Shown: positions 1 through 12,335, counted from the first letter of the stretch. The stretch is 64,000 bases of DNA from Chinchilla lanigera (GCF_000276665.1 NW_004955429.1:3638184-3702183); one strand, 5' to 3'. The notes: a model not told the origin generated them from the sequence alone. Program-made: numbers and translations.

Positions 1-1044
1 GTATAAGGGTCAGTGTCTGTGTGTGCTTGGGTAACAGTCTTTCTTAGCTTTCCAATGCTCCAGATAAAGGTTCTAGGACAACTCGCTGACTCTTATTCAG
101 ATGGTTCTGAAACTGAGTTTTTGAACGCGGTCATCTTGAGCATCTTTATTTATAGTTTCCTCACTGGTAACAAAGTAGTTCCTTTACGGGCCATCCTTTG
201 ACTCTGACCCAACCCTTATTTATTTACACTCTTCTGATACTGATTTTGGTCTGAGTAACATCAGTAATCCCAGTTCTGCGATTTGTTGCATATAACAATT
301 ATTAGAAGTAGCAAAGGGATAAATTCATGAGTTAAATTATTTGCCATATATGCCTATAGCTACTAATCTTTAACATGTAAAGGGAAGAAAATATTTTTGT
401 TACCTTTCAATATCGGCACTATATATATATTTTCCCAATCACTAACAATGTACATATGTGTATATACATTTACATGTATCTTATATGTTTTGGTTCACAC
501 ATGGAACACTTTTATGCACAGATAAAGTGATTACTTCTATATAATCTATGTAACCCAAATCATGAACATGGATAGGATATTCAAAAGTGAGTCAAATATC
601 AATATTTATTCAAGCTAAAGATTTCATTTCTGAGAAACTTGGCAGTCTAGCACGAGAATCTATCTTTATGTGGGTATTTTATACAGAGCTCGCCAATACC
701 TTATTTTCCAAGAAGTATTCAAATAACTAGAAGCAAGTTCTTATAGCCTCATTAAAAACTTCTTACTTTTTATGACATATGGGAATATCTTTTATAGCTC
801 TGAAAAAATGGGCCATGGTCTGAATTTTAGGCATCTTTTTTCCTACTGATGGCAAATCAGTACTTACGTTATGAAACTGGAGAGTTAGAATTAATGTGAT
901 TTAGTCATAATCCATGGATTTTCCAGGATTCACAAAAATTTCCATGGAGCATCACTTAATTCTTCAGTCTTAGAAGTTTGGCAAGGATTTCTCTTTCTCT
1001 TCAAATGTACTTTGTTGACTAGTAGTCAACAATTACAATTTGGC

Positions 1045-1160
1045 GACTATGTATTGAACTCAAGGAAAAGCACATAGTTTGAGATTGAGGATATATCAAT
1101 GAATGAAAGAAACTGGCTGTCAAGAAGCTCTCACTCTAGAGCTGATACAGAGAAGTGTGA
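1045..1160 (+). repeat. L2-like fragment
   Basis: The order 'actatgtattgaactcaagg ... gaggatatatcaatgaatga ... aagaagctctcactctagag' follows the common L2 3' region (size-ranked, 'still present, gain' wording). Diverged; boundaries approximate. Confidence 0.4.
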
Positions 1161-2020
1161 AAGTAGATTGCAAATTGGTCAGTAAGAATCTTAAGCCGTT
1201 TCTCAAGTGAGCTCAGAGGTGACAGGAATCCGTTTGACGTGGGACACTGGGAAAGGTTCCACACAGGAAACAGGCATTGGTACCAAACCCCAGTTGCCTG
1301 GCATAGCCCATTTTACACTGTTATCCAGGTGTGAATTTTAATACTGCACTTTTACTCTCAAAAGTTTTTTTTTGTACAGGAAAGTATATTATCACTCTAG
1401 TATTGAAACGGACATAAGGTGATGGTGAGAAGGAGGGAAAGAATTTGAGGTGCATTAAAGAGCTAATACAAAAGGCACGGAAGAATAAAATCCCGGGGTA
1501 TGTCTGGGGAAAACTATAATATTTCTATCATGTGTACAAAAGAGGATATTTTTCCCTTTTCTATTGCTGGTTGAATTGAAATTGGAGCATGTTCTTCAAG
1601 CACTGTCATGAGTCTTTTATTTGTATGTAATTTATTTTTCTTTCTAAGATTGTGAGTACTGGGCCGCACAGACATTTTCCTATTTAGCTCTCATTTTCCA
1701 TTTTCATTTGATCAGATTGTTCTGTTTCTGGCAATGTACTATTTCCACATCACAGGAAAAGAGAGGGAAATTATGAACCGATTCATGCATTTCATTATCT
1801 GCCTTCTAACCAGTTAACACGGAATTAGACATACAATGGGCTTGAACTTGGCTCTTGTGCTTTCCTAGAAATAAATGTTTGAGGAAAAAATAGTCAAAAT
1901 TAGAAAGACATTATTTCTGTCTTTGTAACTATTCAGGAGAAAAGAATGGATTAAATGGAAATAAAGAAAATCTTAACTAACTTGCAGTATTTCAGAGCAA
2001 TAGATTTGCATTATTACTTT

Positions 2021-2105
2021 TTTTTTTTTTGGCTACTGGGAATCGAACTCAGGACCTTGCACTTGCCAAGCAGGCACTTGTGCCATTGAGCTGTACCCCC
2101 AGCCC
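2021..2105 (-). mobile_element. ID SINE (minus orientation) with target-site duplication
   Basis: A poly-T run leads into GGCTACTGGGAATCGAACTC and ends GTACCCCCAGCCC, the reverse complement of the tRNA-derived ID element (B-box GTTCGATTCC sense). The flanks repeat TGCATTATTACTTTT at 2007-2020 and 2106-2120, the duplicated target. Confidence 0.9.
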
Positions 2106-2869
2106 TGCATTATTACTTTTGCTTGTGTAAGAAACTACATTTCTGATAGGAGTACTTCCCTGAGGCATTTTTAAAAGAAAGATTACAAATTTACAACAAA
2201 ATAACAATGACTAACACTATGAGTATAAATGAAAAAAATAATACAGCCGTCAGTGAAGCAATTTCACCAATAACTAAAAGACTATCTTCCTTGTCACATG
2301 AGTATGCAGTCGACTTGACTCTCATGCCTGTTCGTCTCCAAGTACTCTTTGGTTAGCGCATTAGGGTAGTTCACCGAGCTGTAGCCACAGACTTCATAAG
2401 AATTCTATTCATAGGGTGCCCACAATATGGAGTGCAGAATGGTGTGAGCACATGGGAAAGGGCAGTGGCTCTGCCTCATTTAGGGAAAGAGGGTGCAGGG
2501 ATATGGTGGAAGATGCACTTTCCCCCTCGGTCCTGTTACCACTCCTGCTTCTCTTTCTGGAGGTGACTCCAAGAACTATCACTTCAGGTAGAAAATGAAG
2601 TCTACCCTGCAGTGAGCCCTTTAGTAATCCTTCCCTTTCCCAGTCTAGTTTCAAGGTTTTCCATAGCACACACATGGGCTCCTATTCTACATATTTCTTA
2701 TGAGAGGATGGTATGAAGTCTACCAGTCTTCAGAGAGGGCTTTTAAAGTTTCTGAAATTAGCCACAATGTAATGATTCTGTTTTTCCTCTCCTCACATGA
2801 GTATAATAAAGCAAAACACTATTTGGAGATGTGATTCTGATTAGAGGAACAAAATCCTTCTCCTCCTCA

Positions 2870-3290
2870 GGCCCTCATCTTCCTTACCATGACACTCACA
2901 CTAGTGTTCTAACTGGTCCACCTGTCTCTAGTCTCTTTCACTTTCATCAATTTCTGGGATGCTCCTCAAATGATCCTTCCAATATAAGGCTTGATTCTGC
3001 CCCTGCTTAAAGCTTTTTGATAGCACCCACTGGGATAAAGCTGTAGCTAACCGAAGCGTTCATGCAAAGCTGTGCACATTTACCTTTTGGCCTCACATTC
3101 TCCCTTCCATCCCTAATGCCTTTGTAGAATTTAACCCCGGTGAACTCGATCTCTCTATTAAACCTTTCTTGACCCCTTGGCTCAGCTACATTCATCTGTG
3201 TATTATCGTACCAGTGACTGGCTACTCTTCTAGGCCTAAGTGTTCCTCAAGTATTTTTATCTTTGTATCATCACTGTTTAGCAGATAGCC
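2870..3290. repeat. Probable L2 3' fragment
   Basis: A pyrimidine-rich block with 'ctaactggtccacctgtctc', 'cccctgcttaaagctttttg' and 'cttgaccccttggctcagc' in the order seen in L2 copies. Old and diverged; ends uncertain. Confidence 0.4.
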
Positions 3291-3579
3291 TGGTATGTAT
3301 ACTGAGGAAACAAACAAATGAAAAGCAGCTGAACTAATTTCCCTTTAAGCAGAGCTTTCTTAAATCCAAAGCAGTAGTCCTAACAGGTTTTATTTGAAAC
3401 AAATGATTATCTGTATGTTTGGGATTACGTTTGGCTAACCTCTTACTTCTGAAGATGGGTAATAAGAAGATATATGTGCATAAGGATAACAAAGCTAAAG
3501 ATTTATGTGAAACCTCCTAAGGAGGACTGAATAAAATAACTCGATTTCTGGTAGATGAACAACTCACACATCACTACAG

Positions 3580-6545
3580 ATCACTTTCATATAAATATGT
3601 TTTATTGCAGAGAAGTTACAATTATTTACATGCTGCCACACGTCACAACAGAAATTTACCAAATATTTCATGGTGGGATGCTGTAGGTTTCAGATAATAG
3701 TTTCAGAAGAACCACAGGTTAAGTGAAGAGACTTACAGCTTTGTTGACTCTACAACTCTCGGTTGCTAAATGCTAGAAGTCAAAAGGCAGTGTTTACTCA
3801 GTCCTACCTGTCATCACTTGCATGCAGAAACCTAGGAAGCAAATACAAGAGAACTGTCAAGTTTCAAATCCGTATTGCCACCGAAGTTTACAATGGGTTG
3901 AGTTAGGATTCATATCATAAAGCATTTAATTCTTGCATAAAATATACAGTTCTATTAAGATGGATATAAATCTACCTATTTATAAACCCTGGCTCAAAAA
4001 CAAGGACAGGATGCAGCCTGCACATGCATTGGGAAGGACAACCTAGCAAATGTTTGCAAGACCTTAATAGTGTTTAGTTACTTTCTTGTTATCAGCTTGG
4101 GATAATAACCTCCAGAATTGTACATTCTGACTTCTCTTGGTGATAAGTACTGGCAATGAAACTCTAGGAAAGACCCTAGTCATTCTCACCGATTTATGCT
4201 GGTGGAGAATAATCTATGGACTGTAGAATGTTGCTAAGGTATAATTTGGCAATTCTTCTATAAGTCACATCCCTATCAGGATCATCCTGAAGTGCAATAA
4301 AATTCACTGATGCTTGACTGTTGAATTCTGAAAAGTGAATCAAGTGCTAACAGCTCTCAGACATAAGTGAAACAAGTGTGTGGATCTAGGAACTCTAAAC
4401 TAAATTCACAAATATACCTAAAGTAGTATTCTAAGGTCACCAAGTGGATAGGCCTCGACTGTAAAGGAAGGGATGGCAGAAAGAAATGAAGGCAACACTT
4501 GTAAATAGAATTTCTATAGCTTTTCAAACCTACCCCACCAACCTGAGAAATGCATAGGGCAAGCAAATGGGTGAGGAAGATTTATACACAGCTTTGCAAA
4601 ATGGCGAAGTGTTCGCTTACTCCTGAAGAAAAATCACTGAGAAAACTGTTGGATGATGGATATGCAGAATTTTGTTTTTACCTTTGACTGGGAATAATAT
4701 TCTCTAAGAATAGCCTCGTATCCACATTCTGACTCCTTTTGTCCATCTTTAACCATCCTAGCATGTTCTCCTCACTGCTCATGAAACAAAAGAACAGTTA
4801 TTTAGGCTGGAAATGCCCTGGAAAAATAGGCAATTGATACTGCAGTATTGAGAGTGAGAAAAATGGAAGTCTGGGCTCTATCTTTTAAAGCAGTACATCT
4901 TTAAATAAAATGAGACTTAGGTTAGAAATCTCACTGCATGATCACACCAGTAGGGCTAGGTCAGCAGTTTAGGATTTTCATGCCAAGAGATCAGCGTGGA
5001 ATGCAATAAGTTTTATGAGATATGCTTCGAGGGCTATTTTGCCTTGCAAATAAATCTTTCCCTTTACATTTTGAGTAAAGTGGCTTGCAATAACATTTTG
5101 CAAGACTTATAAGTTTTCCAGTGCTTGGGAGAATGAAGAACCCACGCCACCTTATAGGCTTTCAGTAAATTAGGTTATAAAACCTCTTTGGGATTTGAGC
5201 CCAGCAAACTCTACCTCTAGTTGAAGCAATGAATAAAAGTTTATGAGAATAAATAGCTTAAGGTAATTTAAAATATCATATTTTCAGTATACATAATAAA
5301 AATATATCCATACAATGATCTTGATGCTATCATTATTTTTTTCTCTTTTAAAAAAATAATCCCTTGAAAGTGCTATTAGGAGCTACCTTTCTGTCTTCAT
5401 TTTGAAAGGCAAATTTTCTGGATCTGTAGTAGTGCTATAATTCTGTCATTCCTAGAGTCTTCCCCTTCCAATGGTAATGTACAGTATATTTTTCTCACTC
5501 TTAGCTTTTTCCTTAGGAAATGCTGCTAAGTATGAAATACTGAAAGAGTTCAAAGGGACGATTGGAATGATCTATCTTTTACTTTGAACAAACAATGGAT
5601 AAGTTGTCCTTAACTTATTGAGACACATGACTAAGTAGGACCACTTAATCTCCAGTAGTAATAAAGCCTCTGAGTCCTAACAAGAAGTGCAAAACAAGAA
5701 ACTCAACTGGTATAAAAACCCTAATTAAGACAGTATAACAAACTATGGTGTGAAATGATGGGTCAAATTCAAATTCACAATATATAAACCACAGCCCAAA
5801 CTAAAAGTTTTTTATCATAACAGTGATGGCTTCCTAAGCCAGAGAAAGCTTACTATACTTCAAGGACCAACTGAAGTTGATAGATAGCAGGTTTTCTGTA
5901 AGTTGCAAAAACAATCGAGTAGCTACAGATTGCATAAATGAGTTGTGTCACATGATATCAAAGTTATTTGCAAAAATTATACAATCTGGAATGCTTGGAT
6001 ATGAGACACAATAGTACACTGGAACATAAGAAAGTGAGGGCTACCATTAATAAAAAAGATACTTTTGAGGATGCATTAAATTAGTGCTGTCAAGGTTAAA
6101 TAGGTAAAGTAAGTTCTTTTCAGTCAGGGACTTGGAACTTCAGTCATGTATACCTATCCCTCTTTCTTCTTTGTAAAACATCATGTCTTTTGTGTCTCCT
6201 GGCTTGTGTTTCTTTGGATCTTCAAAGCCCCATGGATAAAAATCGATCAGAGGCAAACATTGAGGGTGATTCCCCTTAAACACGCAGAATCGGAATATTT
6301 TCCCTGTGCTGCCTGGGGTGTGACTTTCTTGGCCGAAGTCTGACTTCTGCACTGTGATAGCATTCACATGCATTCTGGCCCTCTCCAGACCATGACTTCA
6401 ACCTTTCTTCACTGTCAGACCTCACTTAAATGATGAAATACCTTGGGGAGCTTTTGATTTTTAGATTTCCTGTTGTATTTTGAATTTGGCATTTCCTTCT
6501 TTTTTCTTCCTGGGGATACTATTCTCTAAAGGTGTCCCAGACCTC
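3580..6545 (-). other. GPR158: Probable GPR158 3' untranslated region
   Basis: About 2.97 kb of sequence follows the stop codon in the gene sense before the first convincing polyadenylation signal. No SINE, L1 or LTR is seen in it, unlike the flanks and introns, which is consistent with a constrained transcribed region. The length is in the range I remember for the human 3' UTR, but that is from memory. If the TAA at 6546 is an assembly error, the first 27 bases (6545-6519) would be coding. Confidence 0.6.
3601..3606 (-). terminator. Candidate poly(A) signal AATAAA of GPR158
   Basis: On the minus strand AATAAA is followed by ACATATTTATATGAAAGTGA and then a GU-rich run (GATCTGTAGTGATGTGTGAG) about 25-50 bases downstream, the expected cleavage arrangement. 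Cleavage would fall near 3580-3587. It is the best-placed canonical hexamer I found on this strand in 3.6-6.5 kb. Confidence 0.55.
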
Positions 6546-8021
6546 TTATTTCTGAGGCCCTGCTGTCTTATTTGCATTTAAAGCAGAAGAGACAGGTAAA
6601 GCTACACTTCTTTCAGCATTTGGTTGTTCTGGGGTCTCAAACTCCCAAGGACACACCTCAGCACGTGATATTAAAGGTTGTTGGAAATTATTACTAGAGC
6701 TGTAGGAGCCAGGAACATTTTCCACAGAAGGTAATGTCTTTGATTCCTGGTCTCCCATTGGGTTGAGATTTTCATTCTCTACTTTTGATGCTACGATTTT
6801 GGGGGGTAGTTCTTCATATTGCCCAGTACTCATATTAGCTGTATAATGTGGACCTGCATTCTCGTCTTTGGCTCTCCCTGGGAGGACTGGAGTTTTCAAA
6901 ACCAAATGCTTCTCATCTTCAAATAGGGACTGACCTTGGTTCTCCCAAGGGCAGACTTCAGCCTTATCTATGCCCTTCTGATTGGACTGCTGACATCCTT
7001 CAGCTGCCTTAGGCTTGTGGTGAGATTTCTCCTTTAAGGAAAACGTTGGGTTTTTCTCCATTTCAGAAGCTGCAATAGATACGTGTTTTTGAGATTTTGA
7101 TTCTGAAGGCACAGGACCAGGCGTCAGGTCATACATCTCCCAAGGGCACACTTCCCCAATATCAAAGTTGTCCTTCATCCGGGTGGTGCCTGGGCTCAGG
7201 TCAGTGTTGGCAGTGGCAGGGTTGACCCTTTGTTGCTTCATAATCCCAGATTTCTGAGGCTTCCTTGGCTCCTCCACAGGATTGGAGTTTTGTGGTGCAT
7301 AATCTTTTGTCTCTGTGTTGTCTGAATTCGAGCGCTTCCTGTTGGGCTCTCTATCTTTCAGCAGAGCTCTCTGGGGTTTAGCACGCTCTTCTGCACTGGC
7401 AGCTTGGGTTTTCCCAGCTAACCCAAGAGTCTTCTCCTTGGCGCTTGCTATGACACTCAGAGACTTTTGTAACATAGAGGTTCGTGGGTGCCCGGGTTTC
7501 TTCTCAGAGCTGAGGTTGTGAGCGCTTGCTGACTTACACACCAAAGGCACGGACTCCGTGGACTCGGCCTCGCTGTCCTCTTTAAGCTTTTGCACCAGTT
7601 TTTTACTTGAAAGGGATTCCAGTGTGGAATTTTCAGTAGCCTCCTCCTCCTGGCTTTCTGTTGGTAGGCTACTGGACTCTTCGGTTTGATCTCTCACGTG
7701 GTCATAAGTGCTGTGGGATTTCTTGAGTGAAAAGACTCGATTTTTTAGGGACTCTTCCTTGGGTCTCCCGGTGTTTCCTGAAGACTCTGGGGGGTTCTTC
7801 CTGATGAGGGCTGTGCTTTTGGTTGTGCTATGGTCTGCAAGGTCTTTGTCCTCTTTGGAGCACTGCCTGCTGACAGTCTCTGGGATCTCAGTGATGCGCC
7901 TCATGATGGAACGGCCTAAGCCCTTCTTTGAGCACCGCTTTTTCTGGAGGTGGGGATTATTTGTGATCATCTTCTTCCTTTTATATATTTCTAATTGGGC
8001 ATAAAGTTTCTTCAGCTCATC
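6546..8021 (-). CDS. GPR158: GPR158 last coding exon: cytoplasmic tail with three VCPWE motifs; apparent early stop
   Basis: The terminal coding exon encodes 491 residues plus TAA. It starts DELKKLYAQLEIYKRKK, a charged heptad-like helix that extends a coiled coil from the preceding tail, followed by a basic patch (QKKRCSKKGLGR) and a long low-complexity Ser/Glu/Lys-rich region. Three VCPWE motifs lie at 7137-7151, 6942-6956 and 6642-6656; these repeats characterise GPR158 and GPR179 and are reported to contribute to G-protein and effector scaffolding. The exon starts at 8021 because TTCTGGCAG|GAT is the acceptor; the upstream in-frame ATG at 8063 is intronic. The frame ends AGPQK-TAA, but the following codons (6545-6522) read EVWDTFRE before TAG at 6519-6521, resembling the human tail I recall (EEIWDSFKV). 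The last nine residues thus seem lost by one nonsense codon. Confidence 0.96.
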   Translation of the reverse strand, partial: DELKKLYAQLEIYKRKKMITNNPHLQKKRCSKKGLGRSIMRRITEIPETVSRQCSKEDKDLADHSTTKSTALIRKNPPESSGNTGRPKEESLKNRVFSLKKSHSTYDHVRDQTEESSSLPTESQEEEATENSTLESLSSKKLVQKLKEDSEAESTESVPLVCKSASAHNLSSEKKPGHPRTSMLQKSLSVIASAKEKTLGLAGKTQAASAEERAKPQRALLKDREPNRKRSNSDNTETKDYAPQNSNPVEEPRKPQKSGIMKQQRVNPATANTDLSPGTTRMKDNFDIGEVCPWEMYDLTPGPVPSESKSQKHVSIAASEMEKNPTFSLKEKSHHKPKAAEGCQQSNQKGIDKAEVCPWENQGQSLFEDEKHLVLKTPVLPGRAKDENAGPHYTANMSTGQYEELPPKIVASKVENENLNPMGDQESKTLPSVENVPGSYSSSNNFQQPLISRAEVCPWEFETPEQPNAERSVALPVSSALNANKTAGPQK

Positions 8022-8857
8022 CTGCCAGAACAAAAGCAAATTCAAAAAGGTGTATAACTGCATGTTTTAGCCAGATAATATTAATGAATAGTATTCGAAT
8101 CCAATAAGCAGAAGTTCTATAGTTTTTCTTAACATCTGCCTACATCAGTGTTTTCCTTATGCTTATTTTCTAATTATTCTATGTTTGAACGTTAAGACAT
8201 GAACTGATGCATTCCACTCTTGCTTCATGAGGCAAGGACTGAACTTTCAACTTGCTTGGACCATACTGAGACAGAACCATAAAATATACAGAGACTATTG
8301 ACTGTTGGTGAAACATAACCCCACACAGTGTCAGAAGTGTCATGTAATCATTGATGAAGTTATACCTGATGTTGAGTTAGGTTTAGAACAACAGTTCCTA
8401 GACTACTAAAATGCATCTTTTGTCTTTATGTGCTTGTATGCTGTTATGGATTATTTTAAAAGATCTGCTTCTTAGTTCACAGGTATATCCTTCCTTTCTA
8501 TTAGCAAAATGCCATAAACTCATATTATGCAACTTGTAAAACCAGTTCATCATTATGAACATCAATCAAGATTATCAATACATTAATCAAGACTATCAGA
8601 TTGGCCCAGGTTATTGTAAGAGCTGAAATATCTTCTGCATTTTGCTTTGTATCATCATTATACATTTCAGCACTGGATTAACTCAGGGTTGATATCTTCA
8701 GGTCACACACAAACGTGCATTCTCTTTCTTAATGCATGTTCACAAAACACAAGTCCTTTTACACCCACACACCCACACACATACACACACACACATGCCT
8801 GTATTGATACCCGAGTGGGCCTAATCTGAACTGGAAAAGCAGATACACAGGCATTAC
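8022..8857 (-). other. GPR158 last intron (836 bp)
   Basis: Bounded by GT at 8857-8856 and AG at 8023-8022. It contains a CA-rich microsatellite at 8761-8794 and otherwise unremarkable AT-rich sequence. Confidence 0.9.
8761..8794. repeat. (CA)n microsatellite, imperfect
   Basis: Interrupted ACACCC/ACACAC repeats over about 34 bases inside the last GPR158 intron. Confidence 0.9.
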
Positions 8858-9004
8858 CCGAATGTCTTCTGGATCCAAACTGTGCTCACTCCAGGCTGAA
8901 TTGATACTGCTGTTCAGATAGGATCCAGACCGGCCCATATCTAGCTCATCCTCATAAGCCTCTGTAGCAATATCATCCCGTGGATTATTGCTTGAATGTG
9001 AAAA
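8858..9004 (-). CDS. GPR158: GPR158 coding exon: proximal cytoplasmic tail
   Basis: This exon is exactly 147 bp (49 codons, phase 0 at both ends). It begins FSHSSNNPRDDIATEAYEDE, continues LDMGRSGSYLNSSINSAWSE and ends HSLDPEDIR. The sequence matches GPR158 closely. This membrane-proximal tail is the part of the family implicated in binding the DEP/DHEX module of RGS7-Gbeta5 together with the transmembrane core. Acceptor AATATCTCTTGCAG|TTTT, donor ATTCGG|GTAATG. The tail is acidic and serine-rich with no hydrophobic stretch, as expected for cytosol. It is separated from the last exon by the shortest intron in the window (836 bp), which contains a CA-rich microsatellite near neither splice site. 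Confidence 0.97.
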
Positions 9005-9823
9005 CTGCAAGAGATATTTAATATGAGCCATAGGCATTCCCCCATTGTAAGATACAGCTTAATAATTTTCTAAAGATTCTAGTGTTAACATCATTTCACC
9101 AGACACCATCCAATGGTTCGCACTGTCTTTCTGTGCTGCGCACTAGAGCTCATAGGAGGGCAATATTTGGACTTTTCCCTCTTTGACTCCACATTTCACC
9201 CTTGTTTCTTTTCCAGGATTCCACCATTATCTTCCACTGCAGCACTATTCTTCCATGAGGTGTTTGTGTTTTGAAAATAAAAACATACAGAAAAACCTCA
9301 AGAAATGCTCTCCAAGAGGAGCACGTTAGACCTGCAGGCATTTGAGGGATTTTTTTCTTAGAAGTGGTGTCTATCTTGTGTCATCATTTCACTTCACGTT
9401 GGTGAAGATGCAATTCATCTGTGGGCACAAGTAATCCTGCTGACAGGAATGTGCTATTCAGGCTCTGACATATAGCTCTAAAAATGTTAGTTTCAAAAAT
9501 CAGTGAACAGAATATATGACCAGTCTCAGTCTCAAGTCTGTCAGTGAGATTTTGAACAAGACCTGGGACCCCTCTGGAGTGCAGAGGTCTTCTCTGCCTA
9601 TGAGCTGGACGATGTCAATGCAAGGATGGAAAGAATCTCTGAAATAACAGACTTCTTCTCAAGCTCTTCCTTACTCTCAAGCTCTGCTTCCTTCCACACA
9701 TTTTTATTATTTTCTTATGATCTTTTTTATATATGCTGTGGAAGCGAGCACTCTTGTGGTCTTTTGAATCACTTTGTTTTGTGTGCTCTTCTTTATTCTG
9801 TTTATTTATTTATTTTTAAAATT

Positions 9824-9905
9824 TTTTTTCTGGTACTGGGGATTGAACTCACGACCTTGCAATTGTTGGGCAGGCACTGTGCCGCTGAGCTAAATCCCCA
9901 GCCCC
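9824..9905 (-). mobile_element. ID SINE (minus orientation)
   Basis: T-rich run then CTGGTACTGGGGATTGAACTC and ending CTAAATCCCCAGCCC, reverse complement of an ID element. A TATTCTGTTTA-type duplication is visible at about 9794-9804 and 9908-9918. Confidence 0.9.
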
Positions 9906-10454
9906 TCTATTCTGTTTAAAGTGGAGAAATCAGGAAATGAATTGATAAATGATGGAAAACAAGGAGAATCAAAAGAATCTAGTTGCATTTTAAACAATAT
10001 GCAAACCAAATCTATGAAAATTGAGGCAATAACTTAGAGGACATGGATTCTCTTCTAGTTTAGGGTTAACTCAATTACTATTTTTTTAATTAAGCGAAAA
10101 ATTTTTTGATGCTATAAGATGTTTTAGTGTCAGCTTCTACTGTAGAATTGAGCTTGCCAGGTGAATATGTATATGGAATAATATGTGAAACAGAAATTTT
10201 CTATATAAGTAATAATGTATGTTTTGTAATTAGCACTGACTCAAAAAGCACAAAATCTGTAAATCTTTCTTTCTCTCTACCATCTACATCAGTGAGAGCT
10301 ACTGGTGTTATGAACTTAAAGCTACAAATGATATGATAAAGTAAGAAAATCTCATGTGCTACTAGTTAAACAATCTGGAGGTCACTGTTAATAATGGAAT
10401 TAGTTTTCTTGGGAAAAATCTTAGCGATAACCATGAGCTAAAGAAACAGAGTCT

Positions 10455-10540
10455 AGGGCTCAGGATGTAGCTAGTGGTAGAATATATGCTTAAGAATATG
10501 GGTTGGATCCCCAGAAGCACAAAACAAATCAAACAACAGA
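10455..10540 (+). mobile_element. Older ID-like SINE
   Basis: AGGGCTCAGGATGTAGCTAG followed by GGTTGGATCCCCAGAAGCAC and an A-rich CAAACAACA tail resembles the ID A-box and B-box region with many substitutions. Confidence 0.65.
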
Positions 10541-10754
10541 AAAAATTGTGTACTAGATATTTACTTTCTGCTATATTATTTTTCCCTAAGGCTTTGTCCA
10601 AAATACTATTTTAAATATTTATCTTCTTTATCTCAGCAGTTGCCCTATCCTATCTTCTGAACATAAGTAGCACAAGACCACAAATTTTTGTCTGCTCATT
10701 ACTCATGTTCTAAAGATATACAATAGTGTCTAGCAAAGCCCCTCAATAATATTT

Positions 10755-11225
10755 GTATAGACTTTCATTGAAATATAATGCAAGTACCATTCAGTGTTTG
10801 TTAGTATATTTACAAGGTTATGCAACCATGACCACTACTTAATTTCAGAATATTTTCCCACCTGAAAGAGAAACCTCACACTCATTAACTATCATTTTAA
10901 TTCCTTTTCCCCTCTATGGCAGCCACTAATCTACTTTCTGTCTCCATAGATTTGCTTCTGCTGGGTATTTCACAAAACAGGAATTATACATTATATGGCC
11001 TTTTATTTCTGGGTTTTTCATTTGGCATAATGTTGTTAAGGTTTGTCCAATTACAGTATTTATCAGTATTTCATTCCTTGTAATTGACAAATAATAACCC
11101 ATTGTATGACTATATCATATTTAGTTATGAATTTATAAGTTAATGAACATTCAGTTATTTTTACTTTTGATTATTATAAATAATGTTGCTCTGTGCATTC
11201 ATGTGCAAGGTTTTTGTATGTTTTA
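10755..11225 (-). mobile_element. L1M 3'-end fragment, antisense on + strand
   Basis: The + strand reads 'caaggttatgcaaccatgac', 'agccactaatctactttctg', 'tttggcataatgttgttaag' and 'ttataaataatgttgctctg', the familiar reverse complement of an old mammalian L1 ORF2 3' end/3' UTR. No open frame survives. Confidence 0.75.
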
Positions 11226-12335
11226 AATTCTCTTTGGAACTGCACATTTTAAATTCTCTTTGGAACTCAATAAAAATTTATTGAATGAAGACTTTGAGTA
11301 TCCATATATCTAATGAATCAATTATACAACGTTTTTAAATACTTAAGACAAATTGTTATATTAAGCTATGAAAATTCTGGCTCATTAATGTAATTCAATT
11401 AAGGGATAAAATAGGTATTTTGTTTATTTATAAATGTTTGTCCTTTTCAATCAGGCTGAATCTCAACATTTCATTTTCCTGTGAAAGTTGAGTTGAAGCC
11501 TGGAGTGAAAGAAAAGAAATCACAACTCTTGGTGCAACAATGTTAACGCTATGCTGTGTGGCACTAGTGAGACGTATACTGTTCTAATCCTATGTTCTAT
11601 ACATAAAAGAGGCAGATATTGATAATGCTCTAATTCATGTAATATGTTTTTTTCCCCAAACTCCAATACTATTAATTTGTATTCCAAGCAACTTTACTGC
11701 TATTATGTCATAGAGGGAAAACTGAAACTTAGACCAAGTCTTGCCTATTATAGTACACAGCTACTTTATGGTAAAGGGTGAGTTTAACTCTCTGTTTTTG
11801 GAGTCCTGGTCCATTCTTCTCCACTTCATTAAGCTGCCTTGATAAGTTCTTGTGAGAAGCAATCAGTATTGGTATTCTTCTTTACCTAATATTGTGATTG
11901 TTTATTTCTACTTATATAAGTCCACTTTGAATGTTTTAAACACAGGACTTCTTGGACTATGATAAACAGAAGGACACTTAGAACAGTATTTTTTAAAATC
12001 GACCTTGAGTTTATACCTATAGTGAATGCCATTCTGAAGCCATAACTGAAACCTACATAGATATCAAAATATGTGGAAGAGGACTGAAACAGATCATGGA
12101 TTTTACTATAAATTAAGGAATTTAATATTATTTAAGATAAAATAATAAATAACCACCCCCCAACAAAGACAAAAACAATCAGTTTCCTCAGGGAGGAGTT
12201 TTAAAATTTTTTAAAATGTCAGGCAAACTTTCACACTTTCTTTGCCTATATTACCCAATTGTTTTAAAGGAAAAACAATTCTATGCTCTTTCAAAACAAT
12301 TGTCTTGCAATAAAAATAGAAAACTGGAAGAATAC

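Larger units (their letters stand above)
1..3579. other. Downstream flank of GPR158, no gene
   Basis: AT-rich intergenic sequence past the predicted end of GPR158. It holds one ID SINE (2021-2105), an L2-like fragment near 1045-1160 and a probable L2 3' fragment near 2870-3290. Short open frames here have no recognisable protein signature. Confidence 0.6.
9005..12335 (-). other. GPR158 intron between the TM7 exon and the proximal-tail exon
   Basis: 3.3 kb, canonical GT/AG ends. It holds an ID SINE (9824-9905), an older ID-like SINE (10455-10540) and an antisense L1M 3' fragment (10755-11225). A 26-base block ending CTCTTTGGAACT is duplicated in tandem at about 11222-11269. The rest is AT-rich with no gene. 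Confidence 0.85.

Noticed and set aside
8022..8063. ATG at 8063 as a start codon for the 505-codon frame
   Set aside because: It lies upstream of the TTCTGGCAG acceptor; the 14 codons are intronic and the protein joins the DPEDIR exon instead.
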